Source: CAKVLS01 sp045605365 (GTDB lineage Bacteria; Bacillota; Clostridia; Christensenellales; UBA1242). Taken from it: 32,463 bases of DNA. This document shows positions 24,043-32,268 of the stretch, one piece after another. The DNA lies in assembly GCA_045605365.1 (NCBI GenBank), contig JAZUPV010000079.1:1-32463 (forward strand), given 5' to 3'. Under the pieces are notes generated by a model. That model worked only from the letters and a program-made list of their open reading frames with translations. It did no database searches and was not told the origin of the DNA. A program made the translations under genes and the position numbers. How positions within the stretch are numbered: the stretch's first letter is position 1; each line of letters starts with the position of its first letter.

Positions 24043-26022
24043 TTAAATGTCATCGTCGATAGAGAATGTTGCTTTTGGTTTTAATACCTTTGCATTTCTG
24101 TCGACAATGCTATAACTTACTTCTTGTTCGTTAAGAGCACGACTAGGGACATAATTGTCAGAAGTTTTTGTTAAGTTAAATTGTGGTGTTGCCCAAGCCA
24201 TACTTGTTTTTGTTCTGATTGGGAATTCATTAAGTATTTTGATAATGATTTCGCTATGAGCACCACTTTCTAAGTGACCCAACTCATCAGGGTAGATAAG
24301 TGGACGAGAAACCATATTTTTGTTTGTAGAACGGTTAGTTTCGTCTTTACCTTTAGTTTCTGATACGCTGGTTGTTTCTAGTGATATTTCACCGCAAAGT
24401 TTACTAAATTCTTCACAAGTTTTTGCGTCGTCAGTACCGATAAATATCTTGATAGGGCAGTTACCTTTGATGGTTTGAGCTACGTCGCTACCATATTTAG
24501 CATCAAGCTGACTAAATGATTGGATAACTAGAGCAAAGAATACGTTTCTACTACGTGATACGGTGATCATACTGTCAATCTTCTCAATCTTAGGCAAGTT
24601 AGCAAACTCATCAAGCAAGAAGTATACTGTACGTGGTAGTTTGTAGTTAGGGTAGTTGTTGGCAAGGTCAACAAGTTTTTTGTACAATTGTGAAATACAC
24701 ATTGTTGCTATACCGTGACGAGCTTCTTTTTCATCAGGGATAATAATAAAGAATGCTGTTGGTTTATCTGCAAAAGTATTAAAGTTCATTTCGTTCATAC
24801 TTGTTGCAAAACACATACCTGAGTCGTTAAAGATACCAAGTCTGGCACTTACAATACCCATATATGATTTGGTTGTAGTTGGAGCATTGTTAATAGCTGT
24901 ACTTACTAGTTGAGGTACTTTACTAAATTTATCTCTACCAGTATAGTATTGTCTAAGTGTTTTGTAAGGGTTTTCTGGGTCGGTGTCTTTGTAGTTACAT
25001 ATTCTTGCTAGGTTGTAGAAGTTGTATCTTTCTCTTGTCATACCAAGTTCAGGGTTTCTACTATCTTCTAACATTGCAAGAAGTGTACCATATACAAACT
25101 CTTGAGCACCTCTATCCCAGCTGGCGTCGTTTTTGTTTTCTATTGGACAGATAATACCAGCAATTTCTCTCAGTTCGTTTTCTGCCAAGTCGATAAGTTC
25201 TGCCTTTTTAGAGTTTAGGTCGCTATCCAAAACTTCTTTGTTAGGATAAGCAACTCCGCCAAACTCGTACCATTCGTTGTTATATTCTTTAGAAATAACC
25301 TTTAGTTTTAAATCAGCTGGATTAACATTTGTGTGAGTTTTTACTTTTTTATGTAGTTCGAAAGCATCTTGATACATCATAAATGCGTTATCAAGTGGAT
25401 TCCATCTAGTAGATGCATAAGGTTGACGTAGGTTAAATACCTTTACATCATATCCTTCTGCACGAAGTTTTATTGCGTTCTTTTCGTATAGCTCGCCTTT
25501 AGGGTCGCTGACAACAAAACTTGGTTTTGATTTTGTAGTAGATAGTACTTGTAGTTGTGGTATGATAAATTTTTGTGTTTTACCAGTACCAGTAGTACCA
25601 ATGATAAGTGCGTGAATAGGTTCGTACATATTTACATGTAGGTCATGACCTCTAACTTCACTTCTAAGCAACATACCATCGTTTGAAGATTTTAGAGAGT
25701 TCCATGTGCAGTACATAAACTTCTTTTCGGTCTTAAGTTCTTTTTCAGAAACCCAACGGCTATCAAAGTATTGAGAAGTTTCGTTACCTTTCTTATCTTT
25801 AGCACCAACTTCACTTTTAAATTCTTTCTTTGCCAATTTGTTAAGAAGAAATACTAAATAAGCACCAATGCCGACAACTAATATGCCTACAAAATACATA
25901 CTGCCAAAGACGGCTTCGTAGTCTGGGCTTATGATTTCTCCTGATGTTACGTAACTGCCTACAACATAAGCTGCTGCAAAGGCAAGTAGCGAAACAAAAA
26001 TAAATCCTAAAAATTTTTTCAT
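24043..26022 (-). CDS. VirD4/TraG-family type IV secretion coupling ATPase
   Basis: The 659-aa protein has two N-terminal membrane helices (about 4-22 and 41-61) and a cytoplasmic ATPase. Walker A is GTTGTGKT at 142-149; Walker B with the family DEFANLP is at 471-477. A Thr/Ser-rich stretch and a VirD4-type VSRPLIYPDELGHL segment come later. Coupling proteins dock relaxase-DNA complexes or protein effectors and drive them into the secretion channel. Length and motif order match Gram-positive TraG/VirD4 proteins of conjugative elements. AGGGGA precedes the ATG. It is divergent from the VirB2-like gene over 251 bp of A/T tracts. No relaxase gene is in the window, so DNA transfer cannot be claimed. 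Confidence 0.9.
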   Translation of the reverse strand: MKKFLGFIFVSLLAFAAAYVVGSYVTSGEIISPDYEAVFGSMYFVGILVVGIGAYLVFLLNKLAKKEFKSEVGAKDKKGNETSQYFDSRWVSEKELKTEKKFMYCTWNSLKSSNDGMLLRSEVRGHDLHVNMYEPIHALIIGTTGTGKTQKFIIPQLQVLSTTKSKPSFVVSDPKGELYEKNAIKLRAEGYDVKVFNLRQPYASTRWNPLDNAFMMYQDAFELHKKVKTHTNVNPADLKLKVISKEYNNEWYEFGGVAYPNKEVLDSDLNSKKAELIDLAENELREIAGIICPIENKNDASWDRGAQEFVYGTLLAMLEDSRNPELGMTRERYNFYNLARICNYKDTDPENPYKTLRQYYTGRDKFSKVPQLVSTAINNAPTTTKSYMGIVSARLGIFNDSGMCFATSMNEMNFNTFADKPTAFFIIIPDEKEARHGIATMCISQLYKKLVDLANNYPNYKLPRTVYFLLDEFANLPKIEKIDSMITVSRSRNVFFALVIQSFSQLDAKYGSDVAQTIKGNCPIKIFIGTDDAKTCEEFSKLCGEISLETTSVSETKGKDETNRSTNKNMVSRPLIYPDELGHLESGAHSEIIIKILNEFPIRTKTSMAWATPQFNLTKTSDNYVPSRALNEQEVSYSIVDRNAKVLKPKATFSIDDDI

Positions 26023-26051
26023 AAATTGTCCCCTTATGTATTGATGGTTAT

Positions 26052-26081
26052 ATTATAATACTAAAATGAGTTTTTTAACAA
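26052..26081 (-). promoter_or_regulatory. Candidate promoter of the VirD4-like gene
   Basis: On the minus strand TTGTTA (26081-26076), an 18-bp spacer and perfect TATAAT (26057-26052) lie about 30 bp upstream of the start at 26022. Confidence 0.65.
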
Positions 26082-26203
26082 CTAAAAAAGTACTAAAAAT
26101 ATTATTTTTGTTAAAAATAAATATTGTATTTGACCTATTAAATTAGAAAAAATACTTTTTTTAAAAAAACTTTCAAAAAAAATATATTTTTTTGTAAAAA
26201 AAG

Positions 26204-26232
26204 TTGCAATCATATAAAAAGTGTGCTATATT
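26204..26232 (+). promoter_or_regulatory. Strong extended -10 promoter of the VirB2-like gene
   Basis: TTGCAA at 26204-26209, a 17-bp spacer, and TATATT at 26227-26232 with TG at 26224-26225. GGAGGG at 26262-26267 follows, seven bases before the ATG. Both elements point to high expression. Confidence 0.8.
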
Positions 26233-26273
26233 ACAGTTAGTAAAAAACAAAAATATGATTTGGAGGGCATAAA

Positions 26274-26663
26274 ATGTCATTTTTAACTAGTTTAGCTACA
26301 ATCTTTTTAAACAATCCACTTTTTGCTGCATTGTTCTATAGTTCAGACACTTGGAGCAAGGATGGAATGAAAAAGTTCTCTTGGTTGAGTCCTATTGCGA
26401 AATTCCTTGATGATGCACTTATCCCAGTAATCATTGTTGTTGGTGCTCTTGGTGCTATTTGGATTATTATCCTTGGTGTTAACCTAGCTCGTGCAGAGAC
26501 AGCTGATAAAGCAAGTGAAGCTAAAAAACGTCTTATCAACGTTGTTATCGCACTAGTTGCAGTACTTATCTTAATCTTCTTACTAGCATTCTTCGTAACA
26601 AACGCTCCAACTTGGTTCGCTGATACATCAACAATCAACCCATTTGAACAAAGCGGAAAATAA
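26274..26663 (+). CDS. Small membrane protein, VirB2/TrbC/Maff2-like candidate T4SS subunit
   Basis: This 129-aa protein has a hydrophobic N-terminus, then two strong membrane helices (about 44-67 and 88-110). They are joined by a short charged loop (LARAETADKASEAKKRLIN) that matches the layout of VirB2/TrbC pilins and the small Maff2-type proteins beside VirD4 in Gram-positive conjugative elements. Its codon choice is markedly different from its neighbours (GGT, GCT, CTT, GTT and other typical highly expressed codons). It has a strong promoter, a GGAGGG ribosome site and a terminator directly after it, as expected for an abundant structural subunit. The family call rests on topology and context, not on a diagnostic motif. 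Confidence 0.6.
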   Translation: MSFLTSLATIFLNNPLFAALFYSSDTWSKDGMKKFSWLSPIAKFLDDALIPVIIVVGALGAIWIIILGVNLARAETADKASEAKKRLINVVIALVAVLILIFLLAFFVTNAPTWFADTSTINPFEQSGK

Positions 26664-26680
26664 TAAGAAAAATAGAATTG

Positions 26681-26711
26681 AAAAAAGACAGGAAAATTTC
26701 CTGTCTTTTTT
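26681..26711 (+). terminator. Intrinsic terminator after the VirB2-like gene
   Basis: AAAAAAGACAGGAAA at 26681-26695 is followed at once by its complement TTTCCTGTCTTTTTT to 26711. This isolates the small gene as its own unit, or limits read-through into the YfhO gene. Confidence 0.93.
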
Positions 26712-26723
26712 ATTTGTTTTTGT

Positions 26724-26752
26724 TTGTAAAAATTTGTTTTATATTGTATTAT
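26724..26752 (+). promoter_or_regulatory. Promoter of the YfhO-family gene
   Basis: TTGTAA at 26724-26729, a 17-bp spacer, and TATTAT at 26747-26752. AAAGGA at 26771-26776 precedes the ATG at 26786. Confidence 0.65.
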
Positions 26753-26785
26753 GTATTTACGTAATTAATAAAAGGATATAATAAA

Positions 26786-29476
26786 ATGGCAAAACAAAAG
26801 AGTATAAATCAAGAAGAACTTGCTAATGTAGAAGTTGAAACTACAGAGAAAGAAGTTTCTTCTAAACAAGAAACTCAAGAAAATATAACCGAAGCTAAAC
26901 CTAAAAAATCTTTTTTAAATTGGTTTGGATACTTTATCCCATCTCTTGTAGTTATAGTAACATTATTTATTTTATATGCTATCAAAGGGATTGCTCCATT
27001 TGGCACTAGTTATGTAACATATATTGATGGTGCACTTGGCTATATACCAGTGTATTACAGTATATGGGACGTTGCCCACAGTGGGGGAAGTATAATATAC
27101 AATTTCTTCTTAGGTGCGGGATCTAATGTATATGGTTCTTTGGTTCAAAATGCGATGTATTCGCCTTTGACTTGGCTTATCGTTATGATACCACGTTCTT
27201 ACATACCAGCATTTATGAGCTTTTTCCTTATGATAAAGATGGCGCTTATGGCGTTAACAATGTTTATCTTTATCAAAAAGGTATTTAAAAACACAACATT
27301 ATTTATGCAAGTGCTATTTAGTGTATTGTGGGCTTTCAGTGGCTGGTTGATGGTTAGTTACACCAACCTTATTTGGTTAGATAATATGATAATAGTGCCA
27401 CTTCTTATGTTATCTTTGAAGAAACTATTTGATGACAATAAAGTTATTTGGTATGTAGTAACATTGACAATAAGTTTAATTTTTAGTTTTTATTTGTCAT
27501 TTATGTTATTATTGTTTGTTATATTCTGTGGTTCAGTTGGTGTTATGCTATATGCAAAACCAGAAAACAGAAAACGTATTGTTACCAATCTTATCTGGAC
27601 AACATTAGTTTCTTTATTCTTGGCATTATTTTCAGTTTTGCCGGCGTTATTCCAGTCTTTAGGTTCTCACCGTATTGCTGGTACAACTATAGCATACGAA
27701 AACCCAGTTTTTTCTAAAGCAATAGTTTTATTAATGTCTGCTTTTCCAATTTTCTCTTTTATAAAACTTTGTATGAACTACAAAAAAGACAATAAAATGG
27801 TCTTAATGTTTGCTCTTATGTTCTTAGCAACAACTGTTACTGTATTAATTGAAGGTAGTAATAGACTATGGCATACTGGCAGTTATCAAAGTTTCCCATA
27901 TAGATTTGCATTTTTACCTATATTTATAATGTTATGTGGTGGTTTGTATTATTGGGATAAATTTGCTAAAGACGAGACAAAGAAGTCTGCTTTTGATCCG
28001 ACACTTATATTCTTATTTGTTGTGTATATTTTAGTTGTTGTGGGGTACTTAATGTTTCCATTACAACACCCATACAGAACTATTGATATAATGGGATTTT
28101 TACCAACATTCTTGTTGTGTTGTTTGGGTGTGTTTAACATATTTAATATTAATAGGTTAAAAAACATTAAACTTAGAAATATTTTAATTATAATTTTTTG
28201 TTTTATAGAAGTATTTACTTTTGGTATTCAGTATATTGGTACAGATGGCAAGAGAGATTCTTATAATGAAGAATTGCGTCAACTTAAAGATTTTCAAGAA
28301 AATGTAAAATTTATTGACGATGGCTATAAATATAAGTTTGATGTATTCAATAACTTCCAAAACTATCCATATATTACAAGAACTCAAAGTTTATCTACTT
28401 GGATGCATATAATTTCTAGCGAACAAGTATTAAATAGTGAACAAATGGGTTATGTTACATACAAAACGCAGTGCTCAGACGAAGGCGGTACTGCATTTAG
28501 TGATATGTTATACAACGTATCTCACGTTGTAACAGATTATCAACTAGACGACAGTCTTTATAATTTGGTCGGTACATATAAAGAGTATTATATGTATGAC
28601 TACAAGTATACATTGCCATTAGGTATGATTCTTGATTCTCAAGATTTGTTAGAGAGTATTCCAAAAGAAAAACAACTTTTTGACGCTCAAAACTATGTAT
28701 ATAATGAAGTATTTAACCAATCTGGCAATATAATAAACACATTACCATTTACAATAACCGAACGTTCGGGCGATGAAGATGATGAGTTTAAGTATATTAC
28801 TGTTACTTTTGAAACTCCAGAAAATGGTGAAGTATATTTCTATACAAAAACTACTAAAGATATAGAAGTTAGTACAAAAACTTTTGACGATAAGTCTAGA
28901 GATATATATACTAACACTATCTACAATGTAGGTGTGTTTAATGGTAGTGGTTCTTTTGAGATAGTTTTGTCAAAAGACGAAAAACAAACCTTAACAGCAG
29001 AAGAAATCGTTATTGGTTATACCAAAACTAGTGATTTAGAAAACTTATCTAATCAATTTGGTTCTGAAAATAATGTTAAGTTTGGTTCTACTAAAATGAC
29101 AGCTAAAGTTACTGCAACAGAAGGTCAAAGCTTGTATATACCTATAACATATGATGAAAACTGGACTGTTAAAGTAAATGGAAAAACTCAAAAAGTTAAT
29201 CGTGTTCTTAACACTTATATTGGTGTTGAATTAGAAGAAGGCGAAAACGTAGTTGAATTTGCTTATGTTAACCATAATTTAAATAAAGGTTTAATAATAA
29301 GTATAGCAACTTTAGTAATACTTGCAATTTTGTGGGTTGTTAATCACTTTACTCACTTTATGGAAAATAAATGGGTTAATACAATTGGTTTCTGGACAGG
29401 ACTTGTTGTTCTTGTCGGTGCGACAATGGTTGTGTACTGCTTGCCTTTCTTTAAAACAATATTCTTTTTATATTAA
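26786..29476 (+). CDS. YfhO-family multispanning membrane protein (GT-C-like)
   Basis: The 896-aa protein has a charged cytoplasmic N-terminus (1-42), many membrane helices up to about residue 490, and an extracytoplasmic domain to about 830. Two to three C-terminal helices end it. Family landmarks include YIDGALGYIPVYY near 79-91 with D81, IIYNFFLGAG near 103-112, NLIWLDNMIIVPLLML, and the C-terminal IPITYDENWTVKVNGK with a VELEEGENVVEFAY strand. YfhO relatives in Bacillus, Listeria and Lactobacillales move sugars from lipid carriers to (lipo)teichoic acids. Here the gene lies between T4SS-like genes, so it may glycosylate a surface component of the apparatus or simply be a neighbour. It has its own promoter and terminator. 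Confidence 0.88.
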   Translation: MAKQKSINQEELANVEVETTEKEVSSKQETQENITEAKPKKSFLNWFGYFIPSLVVIVTLFILYAIKGIAPFGTSYVTYIDGALGYIPVYYSIWDVAHSGGSIIYNFFLGAGSNVYGSLVQNAMYSPLTWLIVMIPRSYIPAFMSFFLMIKMALMALTMFIFIKKVFKNTTLFMQVLFSVLWAFSGWLMVSYTNLIWLDNMIIVPLLMLSLKKLFDDNKVIWYVVTLTISLIFSFYLSFMLLLFVIFCGSVGVMLYAKPENRKRIVTNLIWTTLVSLFLALFSVLPALFQSLGSHRIAGTTIAYENPVFSKAIVLLMSAFPIFSFIKLCMNYKKDNKMVLMFALMFLATTVTVLIEGSNRLWHTGSYQSFPYRFAFLPIFIMLCGGLYYWDKFAKDETKKSAFDPTLIFLFVVYILVVVGYLMFPLQHPYRTIDIMGFLPTFLLCCLGVFNIFNINRLKNIKLRNILIIIFCFIEVFTFGIQYIGTDGKRDSYNEELRQLKDFQENVKFIDDGYKYKFDVFNNFQNYPYITRTQSLSTWMHIISSEQVLNSEQMGYVTYKTQCSDEGGTAFSDMLYNVSHVVTDYQLDDSLYNLVGTYKEYYMYDYKYTLPLGMILDSQDLLESIPKEKQLFDAQNYVYNEVFNQSGNIINTLPFTITERSGDEDDEFKYITVTFETPENGEVYFYTKTTKDIEVSTKTFDDKSRDIYTNTIYNVGVFNGSGSFEIVLSKDEKQTLTAEEIVIGYTKTSDLENLSNQFGSENNVKFGSTKMTAKVTATEGQSLYIPITYDENWTVKVNGKTQKVNRVLNTYIGVELEEGENVVEFAYVNHNLNKGLIISIATLVILAILWVVNHFTHFMENKWVNTIGFWTGLVVLVGATMVVYCLPFFKTIFFLY

Positions 29477-29488
29477 TAAAAACATACA

Positions 29489-29523
29489 AAAACAGCATTG
29501 AATAGGTTTCGATGCTGTTTTTT
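29489..29523 (+). terminator. Intrinsic terminator after the YfhO-family gene
   Basis: AAAACAGCAT at 29489-29498 pairs with ATGCTGTTTT at 29512-29521 around a 13-base loop, followed by more Ts. Confidence 0.88.
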
Positions 29524-29565
29524 GTTGTAAAAATGTTGTATAATTTTTCAACATATTTGGCTAAA

Positions 29566-29597
29566 AAGTTGTCTTTTTGAACAACTTATATTATAAT
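29566..29597 (+). promoter_or_regulatory. Promoter of the 29649 lipoprotein with overlapping inverted repeat
   Basis: TTGTCT at 29569-29574, a 17-bp spacer, and perfect TATAAT at 29592-29597. AAGTTGT at 29566-29572 and ACAACTT at 29581-29587 form an inverted repeat across the -35 and spacer, well placed for a repressor. A second TATAAT at 29539-29544 has no good -35. Confidence 0.65.
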
Positions 29598-29648
29598 GTG
29601 ATATAAAATAAAGCGTATTGTATCTAATTTACAAAAAAGGTAGAAAAT

Positions 29649-32156
29649 ATGAAGCAGAGATTAAAGAGATTTATAGCAAGTATTATGTTAATCTTTCCAC
29701 TGATTCTATGTGGTTGTGCTAATCCGTTTACAACAACAAACTTTGTCGGAAATAGTGATTCTGATATAGATTTTACACCAGAACAAGAAAGTGCTGGTGG
29801 TGTAGACAATACAGGTGGAAATGATGGGGGAACTGATGAGCCTACAGACCCTAATGCTGGTATGTACTATGATCCTACCAATGATGATGCAGATACTTAT
29901 CCTACTATTACTGATAGTTTTAGAAATACAAAGCTTATTTATAAGCCGGACGCAACAGTTAATTCTGCAGAGATTAAAAACTTCTTGTATAATCCTTCTG
30001 GATTAGATATTGCAGAAGCTTTCTTAACCAGGGCAGTGTCTGAATATGGTGTAGGTCAAGTTGATTATGCTACGGCAATTTCTGGTGTTCCATCAGGTAC
30101 AAAGACCATAACTCCATTTAATGCTGTTATTAGTGATACTTTGGTAAGAGCAGGTTTAATTACTGCTGCTGAACAAAATCAATATAATGCTACAACTTTG
30201 GAAAAATTAGTTTATAGTATTAGAAACTGCAAAATTTATTACAAAACAGTTGCTACAGGTTCAGAAACTCCTTTTGTTTTGATGTGTAACGATACTTATG
30301 ACTTAGAGGTTGGGTTGCCACTTACTATTTCTTACAATGCAGGTGTTTACACTCTAAGTTGTTCTAATATACGTGATATGGTTTTATATAAACCTTATGC
30401 TGCTATTAACAATAGTGGACCATTGTGGCAATATGTAGAATTAACAAATACAACTTGTACAATTACCCCAGGTTTCTATTTTGTAAAAGTAGGAACAAAA
30501 ACATTTATCTTATCTTTTGGACAAACATTCATAGATAGTTTAGAAAGCAATCTAATGATGGTTTTAGATAGTCACGAAGATGGTGTAAGATATAATGTAG
30601 AAAATGTTTCTGCACAAGCAGCTAAAAATGGAGTTACTCCTTATACAGTTTCTTATAAGTCTTGGACCAAAACTTTAGACCTAAACAATACAAATTCTGG
30701 CAATGATTTGTTAAGAGACTATATTAATACTCACACACAACAATTGTCAGTTGATTTCGCATCAGTATTATTGTTTGGTTTAAACGAAACTTATGGCATT
30801 AATTTTCCTGATGTAGAAGTTAGTTATGGTGGATATACAGGCAAAGTTGCCAGTTTTTATAGCACAGCATCTAGCAATGCTGATAGATATCTAAATTTCT
30901 GTGCAACTTATATTGATCATGTCGGTCTTACTAATTATGAAGTTGACATGCTTGCTGAATTTTTCTTACATAATTATATAGGTGATACCGTTCTTGCTCT
31001 AGATCAAGCTAGATTTACACATATGACAGACAATGAAGTTAAAGAGCACGAAATAAAAACTTTTAACTCTAACGAAGCAGTACTAAATAACTCTGGTACA
31101 ATTGTCAAATTTAGACAACTTATTGCAGACTATAATAATATTACCACTCGTGCTATTTCAAAAAATAATGTATTTGATAGTATTAATTATGTAACAGATG
31201 ATTCTGGAACAACCATTCCAAAAGACAATACTGTAAGCAATCAATTTATTAAATATGATACACGTCACGACAGCCGTAGCACAATGTTTAAAAACTATAC
31301 AAACACAATATATGCTAGTTTAAACTTTGTAAAAGCTACCTTGGGTTATGAAGTTGATGTGAATGTAGAGATTCTTAATGTATATACTGATTACTTGATG
31401 AACGTTTCTTTCAACAATGACTTTGATGAAAATGGCAATATAGTTGTTAAAGAAGACGAAGAAGAGGAAGAAGACTCTGGAGACGATGAGGATCTTGGCG
31501 ACGAAGGCGAGGGTGAAGGTGAAGAAGACCTTAACTCTAACAAAATATTGGATAGAGACCTGTGTGGAAAGGTACAATCAATTGTGTTTATGCCAACACA
31601 AAGTGTTGAAGTCCATTATCTAGAATTGTTAGTTGAGCCAGATCTTGAAGCTTTAAACTATGTTGGCGGAGAAAAAATTGTTGTTAGACCTATTATGAGA
31701 TATTGTACTGGTGGAAAGGTTTATACATGTACAAACTTGCTTATCAATGGTGCCGGAGAAGCAGAATTAACAGCTTTTTATGATAGTGATGATAAGTGTT
31801 ATACAACAGATCCGGTCAATGTTGTATATGGTAGTGGGGATTTCTTCAAATTCTATGATGAAAATGGCAAATTAGCTGCAGATATCAAGGCTATTACATT
31901 AGGTCAATTTGTTGACAATGAGCCTACAGATGTTAGATATAACCAAATTTTTAGTGCAAATAAAGTTTCTGCACATGACATAGGTCATTTTACAGTTAGT
32001 CCTTTTGCTAATGGTAAGGGTGTAAATTATGTCTATAACGATACATCAACTGATTTCTTAGAAATTAGCTTCTTAGTATCTGTTGACGGTTCAAATTTTG
32101 CTAATAATTATGGTTTGGGTGTTTCAATCTCAGATATTTATGGTAAAGTTTTATAA
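29649..32156 (+). CDS. Large lipoprotein (835 aa) of unknown function in the T4SS-like locus
   Basis: The type II signal peptide has a lipobox ending LCGC with the lipidated cysteine at residue 23. A G/D/N/P-rich flexible linker spans about 45-72. The rest is a long soluble domain without recognised catalytic motifs, broken by a highly acidic patch (EDEEEEEDSGDDEDLGDEGE) around residues 601-630. The protein would sit on the outer face of the membrane. AAAGG lies eight bases before the ATG. Position between the VirB2-like/YfhO genes and a possible VirB6-like gene suggests a surface or channel accessory, perhaps an adhesin or cell-wall-spanning part, but this is inference only. I do not recognise the family. 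Confidence 0.82.
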   Translation: MKQRLKRFIASIMLIFPLILCGCANPFTTTNFVGNSDSDIDFTPEQESAGGVDNTGGNDGGTDEPTDPNAGMYYDPTNDDADTYPTITDSFRNTKLIYKPDATVNSAEIKNFLYNPSGLDIAEAFLTRAVSEYGVGQVDYATAISGVPSGTKTITPFNAVISDTLVRAGLITAAEQNQYNATTLEKLVYSIRNCKIYYKTVATGSETPFVLMCNDTYDLEVGLPLTISYNAGVYTLSCSNIRDMVLYKPYAAINNSGPLWQYVELTNTTCTITPGFYFVKVGTKTFILSFGQTFIDSLESNLMMVLDSHEDGVRYNVENVSAQAAKNGVTPYTVSYKSWTKTLDLNNTNSGNDLLRDYINTHTQQLSVDFASVLLFGLNETYGINFPDVEVSYGGYTGKVASFYSTASSNADRYLNFCATYIDHVGLTNYEVDMLAEFFLHNYIGDTVLALDQARFTHMTDNEVKEHEIKTFNSNEAVLNNSGTIVKFRQLIADYNNITTRAISKNNVFDSINYVTDDSGTTIPKDNTVSNQFIKYDTRHDSRSTMFKNYTNTIYASLNFVKATLGYEVDVNVEILNVYTDYLMNVSFNNDFDENGNIVVKEDEEEEEDSGDDEDLGDEGEGEGEEDLNSNKILDRDLCGKVQSIVFMPTQSVEVHYLELLVEPDLEALNYVGGEKIVVRPIMRYCTGGKVYTCTNLLINGAGEAELTAFYDSDDKCYTTDPVNVVYGSGDFFKFYDENGKLAADIKAITLGQFVDNEPTDVRYNQIFSANKVSAHDIGHFTVSPFANGKGVNYVYNDTSTDFLEISFLVSVDGSNFANNYGLGVSISDIYGKVL

Positions 32157-32203
32157 AAATTGATAAAAAATTAAAAAAAACTTAATAAATTTGTAAAATA
32201 TTA

Positions 32204-32232
32204 TATACAAAACAATTTTTATTTGTTATAAT
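32204..32232 (+). promoter_or_regulatory. Promoter of the gene at the right edge
   Basis: TATACA at 32204-32209, a 17-bp spacer, and TATAAT at 32227-32232 with an extended TG at 32224-32225. AAGGAGGG at 32257-32264 is a near-perfect ribosome site for the ATG at 32269. No terminator was seen after the upstream lipoprotein gene, so read-through is also possible. Confidence 0.75.
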
Positions 32233-32268
32233 AAATCAGTATTAAAAATTTATAAAAAGGAGGGTTTT

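Noticed and set aside
26023..26200. Origin-like or bent DNA region from the A/T tracts
   Set aside because: The A and T tracts are not regularly spaced and no DnaA-box or iteron was seen; it is adequately explained as a divergent promoter region.
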